Shown in pieces: positions 57,584-64,000 of a stretch of 64,000 nucleotides of DNA. The notes under the pieces were generated by a model, which did not search any database, was not told where the DNA came from, and saw nothing but the letters and a program-made list of their open reading frames with translations. The DNA lies in the NCBI GenBank assembly GCA_963741305.1, contig CAVUHL010000003.1:6138001-6202000 (forward strand). The letters run 5' to 3'. Position 1 is the stretch's first letter, and every line of letters begins with the position of its first letter. The translations under genes and the position numbers were made by a program. Origin of the DNA: DATMER01 sp963741305. GTDB taxonomy: Bacteria; Acidobacteriota; Thermoanaerobaculia; Multivoradales; UBA5704.

Positions 57584-57814
57584 GTGAAGCGCGGCAACGC
57601 CCTGATGGTCCAGATCCACGACCTCATCCGCGGGCACTACGGCCGGGATTCGGAGAAGCTGAAGCAGTTCCAGCTCAAGGTTCGCCGCACGAAGTCGAAG
57701 CCCCGGGTGGAGCCGGACCCGGGTACGGAGATCGTGGAGGCAAACAAAAAGCCGTCTGAGCCGGGCCCCAACCCCACTCAGACGGCCGCTCCCGAGACCG
57801 ATGGCACGACCTAG
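57584..57814 (+). CDS. Small hypothetical protein downstream of the XRE gene
   Basis: 76 residues from GTG 57584. A basic N-terminal half (MVQIHDLIRGHYGRDSEKLKQFQLKVRRTKSK) and a Pro/Glu/Thr-rich tail. A hairpin (GCCGTCTGAG with its complement CTCAGACGGC, about 57751-57784) lies inside its 3' end, so the tail may double as an attenuator. No family recognised. Confidence 0.5.
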   Translation: MKRGNALMVQIHDLIRGHYGRDSEKLKQFQLKVRRTKSKPRVEPDPGTEIVEANKKPSEPGPNPTQTAAPETDGTT

Positions 57815-57842
57815 GAGGAGGAAAGTATAGCTTGAGTTATCC

Positions 57843-57867
57843 GGGGGCGTGAAAACGCCCCCGTTTT
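57843..57867 (+). terminator. Rho-independent terminator with GAAA tetraloop
   Basis: GGGGGCGT pairs perfectly with ACGCCCCC around GAAA, followed by GTTTT. It lies between the convergent XRE operon and M16 operon and may serve both strands. Confidence 0.85.
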
Positions 57868-57882
57868 AGATGGGCGGGGTTT

Positions 57883-59379
57883 TTACTTCTCGTACAGCGC
57901 AGCCACCGGGACGATCTCGATCTTGGTCGGCTTGACCGGGAGCGCCTGGATGGCCTTGTCGGCTTCGGTGACCTCCGCCGCGACCGGGCTGGCGTAGGTC
58001 TTCGGGCTCGGCGCGTCCTTCTGGAGCATGTCCTGCACCTGCGCCGCGTTGTCGGTGATCAGCACCGCGGCGAAGTTGTCCAGGCTCAGGTGCTTCTTGA
58101 CCGCCGCGTTGACGTCTTCGACCTTCATCGTGCGCAGGCGCTTGTCGACCTCGTCGATGAAGTAGGGAGTGCCGTAGAACTCGCTGTCCATCTGGAAGCC
58201 GAGGCGGTCCGGCAGGCTCTGCGCCCAGAGCTTCGTGAAGTTGATGAGGAAGTCGCGGGCGAGCGCGAACTCTTCCTGCGTCAGGCCGCGGTCACGCAGC
58301 CGTTGCACTTCATAGAGCCCGGCGCGCAACGCGAACTGCGCGTCCGTCGGGACGACCGGACGGATCCAGACCGAGAAGTACTGCTGCCGGCGCGGCACGT
58401 TCGGCGTCGGAGTGGTGGTGAAGGGCGCAGCGGCGTAGAACTCGATGTAGGAGTAGTCGCCGTAGTTCAGTCCGCGCGCGCCCCGGAGCTGTTGCATCAG
58501 CCGGCCGTGGAACGTGCGGTGCTCGCCGAGGAAGCTGTTCGCCACCATCAGCGGGAAGTAGTCGGCGTCGGCGCGGGTGACCGGGAGCGGGAAGCCGATG
58601 TGCAGGCCCACCGAGGCGGTCTCTTTTTCCACGATGACGAAGTTGCGGCCCTTGACCGTGGGCGCCGGAGCCAGCGCCGTGCGTCCCCCCTGGCCCTTGG
58701 GCAGGGCGGCGAGGTCCTTTTGCAGCTTTTCGACGTAGCCCTGGGGATAGCCGCCGGCCACGCCGAGCATCAGGTTCGCCTGGGTGTAGTTGTCCCGGTA
58801 GAACTTCTTGACGTCGTCGATGGTGATGCTCTTGAGCCCCTCGACCGTGCCCGCGTAGGGGTGGCCGTAGGGGTGGCCCTTCCAGAGCTGGGTCTGGAGC
58901 GCTTCCAGGCCGAGCATCTCGTCGTTGCTCGGGAGCGTGTTGGTCAGGAAGGATTGGAGCTGGTCTTTGTTGCGCTGGAAGTCCTGCTCGGCGAACGCGG
59001 GCTGGAGGAGGACTTCCTGCAGGAGCGCCGTGTATTCCGCCAGCTTGTCGCGGTGGACCAGGCCGGAGAAGAGGGTGACTTCGCGGTCGCCGCCGGTCTC
59101 GATCGCGGAGGCCATCGGATAGAGCGCCTCGAGGAGCTCGGTGTAGGAGCGCTTCTGCGTGCCGGCCTCGCCGACCATGGAGGCCGTGAGGGCGGCGAGG
59201 CCCTCCTTGCCCTTGGGATCGTGGATCGAGCCGACGTCGAACATCAGGCGGATTGCGACCAGCGGTGCTTCGCTCGGCTGCGCGACGACCTGGATGCCTG
59301 AGGCTTGCGCCGATGCGCCCGAAACGGTCAGGGCGAGGGAGAGCGCCGTGGCGGTGGTTATCTTCCTGAGATCGATCAT
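57883..59379 (-). CDS. M16-family protease homologue lacking the zinc motif (non-catalytic subunit)
   Basis: 498 residues with a signal peptide (TATALSLALTVSGASA). It has the M16 fold pattern (MFDVGSIHDPKGKEGLAALTASMV; YRDNYTQANLMLGVAGGY; RGARGLNYGDYSYIEF), but where HxxEH should be it reads GLAALT, so the zinc site is absent. It retains the C-terminal-domain features. It overlaps the catalytic partner by 4 bases, as in periplasmic two-subunit M16 proteases. Confidence 0.88.
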   Translation of the reverse strand: MIDLRKITTATALSLALTVSGASAQASGIQVVAQPSEAPLVAIRLMFDVGSIHDPKGKEGLAALTASMVGEAGTQKRSYTELLEALYPMASAIETGGDREVTLFSGLVHRDKLAEYTALLQEVLLQPAFAEQDFQRNKDQLQSFLTNTLPSNDEMLGLEALQTQLWKGHPYGHPYAGTVEGLKSITIDDVKKFYRDNYTQANLMLGVAGGYPQGYVEKLQKDLAALPKGQGGRTALAPAPTVKGRNFVIVEKETASVGLHIGFPLPVTRADADYFPLMVANSFLGEHRTFHGRLMQQLRGARGLNYGDYSYIEFYAAAPFTTTPTPNVPRRQQYFSVWIRPVVPTDAQFALRAGLYEVQRLRDRGLTQEEFALARDFLINFTKLWAQSLPDRLGFQMDSEFYGTPYFIDEVDKRLRTMKVEDVNAAVKKHLSLDNFAAVLITDNAAQVQDMLQKDAPSPKTYASPVAAEVTEADKAIQALPVKPTKIEIVPVAALYEK

Positions 59380-60764
59380 GGTTGGCTCCCCGGGGCGGCC
59401 GGCTGCTCGGTTGCCTTGTGCGAAAGGGTGACGTAGGTCTCGTTCTGCGGCCGGAAGGTTTCGCGGACGACGCGCTGGATGTCCGCCGGGGTGACCTTGT
59501 CATATTGCCGGTAGAGGCGGTTGATGGCATCCAGGTCGCCGGCGATGGCGATGGCGGTGGCGGCCTGGTTGGCTACCGCGCCGGGGGTGTCGAGGCCGAG
59601 GGCGAAGTCATAGCGCAGGTGCGACTTGATGCGGTCGAGCCGCTTCGGGTCGACCGGCTTCGCGGCAAGCTCGGCGATGTAGCGGTCCACGGTCTCCTTC
59701 ACCTTCGGCATGAGGTCTTCGGACTTGACGCGGGCGAAGATGCTGAAGAGGTATGCGTCGCGGTGGAAATCGGCGTCGCCGCCGATGAAGTCGACCCACT
59801 GCTTTTCCACGACGAGTTCCTGGTAGAGGGGGGCCGACTCGCTGAACAGGAGCTGGCCCACCAGGCTCAGCGCCGCGGAGTCGGGCTTGTCCGTGCTGAA
59901 GGCGGGCATGTGGTAGCCGGCCATCAGGTACGGCCGGGTGGGGTTGGGCCAGTCGACGTGCGCCTTCTTCGCTTCCGTCTGCGGCGGCTCGGGCTCGATC
60001 TTGGGCGCCTGGTAGCCCTTCTTCCAATCGCTGTAGTGCTGCTTCGCCATGGCGACGACCTTGTCGGGCTGTGCGTCGCCAACCACTACCAGGGTGATGT
60101 TTTCCGGCCGGTAGAAGCGGTCGAAGAAGCCCAGGCTGTACTTGTAGTAGCCCGGCATGGCCTTGATGTCTTCCAGGAAGCCGATGGTCGAGTGCTTGTA
60201 GGTGTGCTTCTGGTAGGCCAGGTCGCGCAGCTTTTCGAACATCGGGATGAACGGGTTCGAGGCGCTCTTGTTGTATTCGCCGAGCACGGCGAGGGCCTCG
60301 GTGCGGAACCCGTCCTCGGTGTACTTGAGGTTCTTGAAGCGGTCCGCTTCCATGTCCATCATCGTAGCCAGCTCGCTGGCGGGTCCGACGATGTGGTAGA
60401 CGGTCTGGTCGTCGGACGTATAGGCGTTGGAGTCGGCACCCATGCGCTTGAGGAGGTCGTTGTAGGCGTCGGCCGGGTACTTGTCGGTCCCGCGGAACAT
60501 CATGTGCTCGAAAAAGTGGGCGAAGCCGCTGTGGCCTGCCTCGACCTCGTCGCGGGAGCCGGAGCGCACGACCGTGTAGTAGGCCACGGTCCCCGGGCTG
60601 TCATACGGGATGACGACGATTTGCATGCCGTTGTCGAGGATGGCCTTGTGGACCTTGTAGGGGAAGATGTCCCCGGCGGACTGGGCACCGGCGGCAGTGC
60701 TCAGGGCCATCATCAGGGTCACCGGGGCGAGCAGCCCCAGGGCGGGATTTTTGCGGACGGACAC
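59376..60764 (-). CDS. M16-family zinc protease (catalytic subunit)
   Basis: 462 residues from GTG 60764 with AGGAGG 9 bases upstream; the longer frame to 60878 has no support. Signal region (ALGLLAPVTLMMALSTAAGA). The inverted zinc motif is HFFEHMMF (HxxEH), and the downstream Glu is in the EALAVLGEYNKS stretch. It degrades small peptides in the periplasm together with the following zinc-less subunit. Confidence 0.9.
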   Translation of the reverse strand: MSVRKNPALGLLAPVTLMMALSTAAGAQSAGDIFPYKVHKAILDNGMQIVVIPYDSPGTVAYYTVVRSGSRDEVEAGHSGFAHFFEHMMFRGTDKYPADAYNDLLKRMGADSNAYTSDDQTVYHIVGPASELATMMDMEADRFKNLKYTEDGFRTEALAVLGEYNKSASNPFIPMFEKLRDLAYQKHTYKHSTIGFLEDIKAMPGYYKYSLGFFDRFYRPENITLVVVGDAQPDKVVAMAKQHYSDWKKGYQAPKIEPEPPQTEAKKAHVDWPNPTRPYLMAGYHMPAFSTDKPDSAALSLVGQLLFSESAPLYQELVVEKQWVDFIGGDADFHRDAYLFSIFARVKSEDLMPKVKETVDRYIAELAAKPVDPKRLDRIKSHLRYDFALGLDTPGAVANQAATAIAIAGDLDAINRLYRQYDKVTPADIQRVVRETFRPQNETYVTLSHKATEQPAAPGSQP

Positions 60765-60966
60765 GATGGAGAACCTCCTTTTCTGGTTCCAGGGTCCGAA
60801 CTTGATGTCGGTTCGGCAGGCCCGCGAAGGCGGGCGCTCCATGGGGGAAACTCCAGGCCCCCGGGCAGGGATTCCCATCTTACCCGCGGGCCGGGCGGTT
60901 TGCGAACAAATTCCGGCATCCCGGAACTTCTATCCTCCCCGGTTCCCGGAATACAATCCAGCCGTC

Positions 60967-61311
60967 ATGGGGAACGATTCTGAAAGCCTGCGTCTGCTCG
61001 AGCTCCTGCGGGAGAAGGTGGATCTTTCCCGGCGGTCCCACAGGGAGCTGGAGCGGGAGATGAACCTGGGTCACGGCACGATCGGCAACCTCATCCGCGG
61101 GCGGACGGAGCTGCGGCTCCGCCACCTGGCGATGCTCGGGCGGGCTTTGGGGTTCGATCCGGTGGAGCTGTTGCTGGAGGCCTACGGGGTGTACCGGCCC
61201 GATCCCCCGCCGCCGCCCGGGCTGGTATTGACCCGGGAGGAGCTTCGGACTCTGGTGCAGGAGACAGTCCGGGAGGCCGTGCGCGAGGAGATGGAGCGGT
61301 ATCGAGACTGA
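60967..61311 (+). CDS. Small HTH (XRE-like) protein
   Basis: 114 residues. LSRRSHRELEREMNLGHGTIGNLIRGRTELRLRHLAML is an XRE/Cro-like helix-turn-helix. The C-terminus has a Pro run (DPPPPPG) and a coiled segment (REELRTLVQETVREAVREEMERY) that may oligomerise. It is divergent from the M16 operon and 12 bases ahead of ubiX. Target unknown. Confidence 0.7.
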   Translation: MGNDSESLRLLELLREKVDLSRRSHRELEREMNLGHGTIGNLIRGRTELRLRHLAMLGRALGFDPVELLLEAYGVYRPDPPPPPGLVLTREELRTLVQETVREAVREEMERYRD

Positions 61312-61323
61312 TACCATCCGGGC

Positions 61324-61929
61324 GTGCCGCACCGAATCGCCCTCCTGGTCACTGGCGCATCGGGGATGCTTTTGCCCCGCCACGTTCTGAGCCGTCTGGC
61401 GGAGCTTCCCGAGATCGAGCGCATCCACCTGGTGGTCTCGGCCGGAGCGAGCCAGGTGCTCCGCCACGAGCTGGGGCCGGAGCGCACAGGAGCTTCCGAC
61501 CTCGCCGAGGCGGCCAATCTCTCCCCCTCGGCATGGGAGAAGCTGGTCCTCCACCGCGACAACGAGCTCGATGCGCCCATAGCCTCGGGCTCTTACCGGC
61601 TGACGGGCACGGCCGTCCTCCCTTGCAGCGCCGGCACTCTTGGAGCCCTGGCGACGGGAACGGCCCGGACGCTGATCCACCGCGCCGGAGCCGTGGCCTT
61701 GAAGGAGAGCTGGCCGCTGGTCCTGGGTTTCCGCGAGACTCCCTACAGCCTGATCCACCTGGAGAACATGCGCCGCCTCCACTTCGCGGGGGCTACGATC
61801 CTGCCGCCGGTTCCGGCGTTCTACATCGGTGGGGAGGATCTCGGCCGGTTCCTCGACCATTACACGTTGCGGGTGCTCGACCGGTTCGGGATTCAGGAGG
61901 CGGGGGCGGCGGGGTTGCGGTGGGGGTAG
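61324..61929 (+). CDS. ubiX: Flavin prenyltransferase UbiX
   Basis: 201 residues from GTG 61324. It has the family's LLVTGASGMLLPRHVL, VLPCSAGTLGALATG and RETPYSLIHLENM motifs. It prenylates FMN to give the cofactor of UbiD-type decarboxylases. Downstream ubiA, separated by a large inverted repeat, fits a quinone pathway; no ubiD is in the window. Confidence 0.93.
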   Translation: MPHRIALLVTGASGMLLPRHVLSRLAELPEIERIHLVVSAGASQVLRHELGPERTGASDLAEAANLSPSAWEKLVLHRDNELDAPIASGSYRLTGTAVLPCSAGTLGALATGTARTLIHRAGAVALKESWPLVLGFRETPYSLIHLENMRRLHFAGATILPPVPAFYIGGEDLGRFLDHYTLRVLDRFGIQEAGAAGLRWG

Positions 61930-62093
61930 GCCCTCACCCCCCGGCCCCCTCTCCCGCTCCACCCAAGCACTCCCGCCCCGGGAGAGGGGGAGACTTGTTT
62001 TGGGTTTGCTGTTGATGTTGGGTCGGGCGGTGGCGCCCCTCGCCCGGGGCGGGTGTGCTTGGGTGGAGCGGGAGAGGGGACGGGGGTGAGGGC
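61930..62093. repeat. Long inverted-repeat element between ubiX and ubiA
   Basis: The left arm (61930-61982: CCCTCACCCC...CTCCACCCAAGCAC...CCCCGGG) and right arm (62043-62093: CCCGGGGCGGG...GTGCTTGGGTGGAG...GGGGTGAGGG) are complementary with a few gaps, around a 60-base core. It starts directly at the ubiX stop and ends 26 bases before the ubiA ATG. Short related stems occur at 28862-28888. Confidence 0.75.
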
Positions 62094-62118
62094 TTCCGGG
62101 CTACAATCTCCCCCCGAC

Positions 62119-62982
62119 ATGCCCTTCCTCCGCTCGCTCTCGACCGTGCTCGAAATGATCAAGTTCGAGCACACGCTGTTCGCTCTGCCTTTCGCCTTCC
62201 TGGGGATGGTCCTGGCCGCCGAGGGGTGGCCTTCGTGGCGGACGGTGCTCTGGATCGTGGTCGCCATGGTCGGGGCCCGGAGCGCGGCCATGGGGTTCAA
62301 CCGGCTGGTGGACCGGCGGATCGACGCCGCCAATCCCCGGACCGCGTCGCGCGCTCTTCCGGCGGGGCTCGTCTCCCCCCTCTGGGTCGGGCTGTTCGTG
62401 GTGGTCAGCTCCGCCCTCCTGGTCCTGGCGGCCTGGATGCTCAACCCGCTGGCCTTCTATCTTTCGCCGGTCGCGCTCGGGATCCTCTTCCTCTACTCCT
62501 ACACGAAACGGTTCACCTGGGGGTCCCACCTGATGCTGGGGCTCGCCCTGGCCGGCGCTCCCCTGGGGGCCTGGATCGCGGTTCGGGGGGACATCCGAGC
62601 TGCTCCGATCCTGATCGGCGTCTGCGTGCTGCTCTGGGTGGCAGGGTTCGACGTGCTGTACGCACTCCAGGATGTGGACTTTGACCGCCGGACGGGGCTC
62701 TTTTCGATCCCCGCCCGCTTCGGGGTCGTGCCGGCGCTCTGGATCTCGGGCCTGCTCCATGCGGTCATGCTCGGGTTGTTGGCCCTGCTCCCCCGGGTTT
62801 ACGCAGGACTGGGGCCGGGTTTCTGGATCGGATGGGCCGGGTGCCTCGCGCTCATCGGATGGCAGCACTGGGTGGTCCGTCCGGGCGACCTGTCGCGCCT
62901 GAACGCCGCATTTTTCACCGCCAACGGCCTGCTCTCGGTCTGGCTCTTCGCCACGACGGCGCTCGATGTCCTCCTCCCATGA
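62119..62982 (+). CDS. ubiA: UbiA-family prenyltransferase (4-hydroxybenzoate or menaquinone type)
   Basis: 287 residues, about nine hydrophobic segments. The two Asp-rich motifs are FNRLVDRRIDAANPRT and DVLYALQDVDFDRRTGLFS, binding Mg-prenyl diphosphate. It transfers a polyprenyl chain to an aromatic acceptor in quinone synthesis; it could be UbiA or MqnP. Start 62119 begins the family N-terminus (MIKFEHTLFALPFAF). It overlaps the sensor kinase gene by 17 bases. Confidence 0.9.
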   Translation: MPFLRSLSTVLEMIKFEHTLFALPFAFLGMVLAAEGWPSWRTVLWIVVAMVGARSAAMGFNRLVDRRIDAANPRTASRALPAGLVSPLWVGLFVVVSSALLVLAAWMLNPLAFYLSPVALGILFLYSYTKRFTWGSHLMLGLALAGAPLGAWIAVRGDIRAAPILIGVCVLLWVAGFDVLYALQDVDFDRRTGLFSIPARFGVVPALWISGLLHAVMLGLLALLPRVYAGLGPGFWIGWAGCLALIGWQHWVVRPGDLSRLNAAFFTANGLLSVWLFATTALDVLLP

Positions 62983-64000
62983 TCTGGATGTCGACCGCTT
63001 CGCGCTGATCGCGCGGGTCGCGCGGATCATCACCTCGGGCCTGGAGCTGGAGGCGCTCCTCCAGAACGCTGCCGACGCCATTCACGAGCTGCTGCATTAC
63101 CCCAACGTGGACATCCCGCTCGTCGACCCGGAGGATTCCGGCACCCTGGTGGTCCGCAACCGGGGCGGCCTCTACAAGCGGCTGATCCGCCATGAGGACC
63201 GGCTGCCGGTCGCGTCCGGGATCATGGGCAGCGCAGTCCGCGAGCGCCGCACCCAGCTCGTCAATGACGTCGATGCCGACCCGCGCTATGTCCGTCCGCC
63301 GGGGACCTCGGGCATCCGCGCCGAGCTGGCGGTCCCCATCCTTCTGGCTGGCCAGGTGCTCGGCGTGCTCAACGTCGAGAGCGAGGGGCAGTTCGACGAC
63401 CTGGACGTGGCCAGCGTCGAGATCGTCGCCGACCATCTGGCCGTGGCGATCAACAATGCCCGGCTGATCGAGCGCTCGCAGCGGGCGGCGGTCCTGGAGG
63501 AAAGGCAGCGGCTCGCCCGCGACCTCCACGACTCGGTAACCCAGATGCTGACCAGCCTCAACATGATCGCCCAGACCCTGGCCCCGGCCTGGCGCCGCGA
63601 TCCGGCCGAAGGGGAGCGGCGCACCGAGCGCCTGGCCGAGCTCGCCCGCTCCGCCCTGGCCGAGATGCGCGCTCTCCTGCGCGAGCTGCGGCCTGCCTCC
63701 GCCCCTGCCAACGTCCAGACCTCCGAGATCCTGATCGCCGGCATCGTCCAGCTCCGTCTCTTCGGGCTCGGCGCCGCGCTCCAGCGCCTGGTGGCGGACG
63801 TCCCCCCGGATGGGCCCAAGGTCCGATTGGAGCTGACGGCCTGGGAGCCTCAGGCCGCCGAGGTCGAGGAGGCGCTCTTCCGAGTGGCTCAAGAGGCCCT
63901 TTCGAATGCCCTGCGCCATGCCCGCGCCCGCCAGGTGCGGATCGCGGCAGCCGTCGAGGGATCGGTTGCCCACCTCCATGTCCGGGATGATGGCGCCGGT
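62966..64000 (+). CDS. GAF-domain NarL-type sensor histidine kinase (runs off the window)
   Basis: At least 345 residues. A GAF domain (~20-170; IITSGLELEALLQNAADAI...GIMGSAVRERRTQLVNDVDADPRYV) precedes the HisKA_3 dimerisation motif (RQRLARDLHDSVTQMLTSL, phospho-His in DLHDS) and the start of the ATPase domain (ALFRVAQEALSNALRHARA). No membrane segment is visible, so it is cytosolic. The C-terminal ATP lid is beyond the window end, and its response regulator is probably next. Confidence 0.92.
   Translation, partial: MSSSHDLDVDRFALIARVARIITSGLELEALLQNAADAIHELLHYPNVDIPLVDPEDSGTLVVRNRGGLYKRLIRHEDRLPVASGIMGSAVRERRTQLVNDVDADPRYVRPPGTSGIRAELAVPILLAGQVLGVLNVESEGQFDDLDVASVEIVADHLAVAINNARLIERSQRAAVLEERQRLARDLHDSVTQMLTSLNMIAQTLAPAWRRDPAEGERRTERLAELARSALAEMRALLRELRPASAPANVQTSEILIAGIVQLRLFGLGAALQRLVADVPPDGPKVRLELTAWEPQAAEVEEALFRVAQEALSNALRHARARQVRIAAAVEGSVAHLHVRDDGAG

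Noticed and set aside
59382..60983. 533-residue plus-strand ORF opposite the M16 protease
   Set aside because: Shadow: the opposite strand carries HxxEH and a signal peptide.

Overview
High-GC chromosomal segment that looks like Acidobacteriota, most likely a Thermoanaerobaculia-type lineage. The reasons are the secreted domain with a PCRFLDTR start and a DVVGYF end, several XRE/TPR regulator paralogues, a small protein with an FCQTCKKNVYNLS motif, and an mreBCD-mrdA-rodA-rng operon. There is no rRNA gene or other direct marker, so this placement is inference. I recognised no tRNA, rRNA or CRISPR array.

Layout. 1-10.1 kb is mostly chromosomal: a YfhO-like tail, biotin carboxylase plus biotinyl carrier, a GT39-type membrane glycosyltransferase, a cAMP-type sensor domain protein, a TlpA-like thioredoxin, DUF1415/DinB, a GH18-like protein, an XRE/MmyB regulator and an AhpD-like protein. 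10.2-12.6 kb is a scrapyard of toxin-antitoxin parts: an AbrB-tail/DUF433 pair, two UPF0175 antitoxins whose PIN toxins are decayed, and a third UPF0175 scrap. 12.58-17.73 kb is an AT-richer seven-gene island. An hmdU-DNA-kinase-like gene and a MazG-like gene on the plus strand converge on a minus-strand operon: ACP-like protein, XRE repressor, ImmA/IrrE metalloprotease fused to a chagasin-like (I42) inhibitor domain, papain-like C1 protease, thymidylate-synthase-like enzyme. A strong promoter with an overlapping inverted repeat drives the operon. This is my best candidate for an undescribed system. 17.9-19.6 kb holds a small exported peptide next to a TPR protein. 19.6-21.6 kb is repeat DNA (a long hairpin element, then about 48 copies of a 21-bp unit) followed by an IS3 scar. 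21.8-26 kb has a DUF1287 protein, a frameshifted BrnT-like toxin, an ADP-forming acyl-CoA synthetase and a PIN toxin module.

26-42 kb is core: lipid kinase, ruvB and ruvA (separated by an oppositely oriented secreted-protein gene), ppiD, a FecR-domain protein, then mreB-mreC-mreD-mrdA-rodA-rng, ending in a kinase/glycosidase-like fusion. 42-48 kb is an RHS polymorphic toxin with a probable immunity gene behind a consensus sigma-70 promoter. 48-52.5 kb carries a Dyp-type peroxidase, a Zn-dependent dehydrogenase and small partners. 52.5-57.8 kb is another accessory stretch: a second degenerate array with a period near 21 bp, a RelE-type TA pair, remnants of XRE-TPR regulators, and a second exported-peptide/TPR pair. 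57.9-64 kb ends with a paired M16 protease operon, an HTH protein, ubiX, ubiA and the start of a NarL-type sensor kinase.

Three long inverted-repeat elements, two arrays with a period near 21 bp, and two peptide-TPR loci recur as themes and deserve attention beyond the main island.
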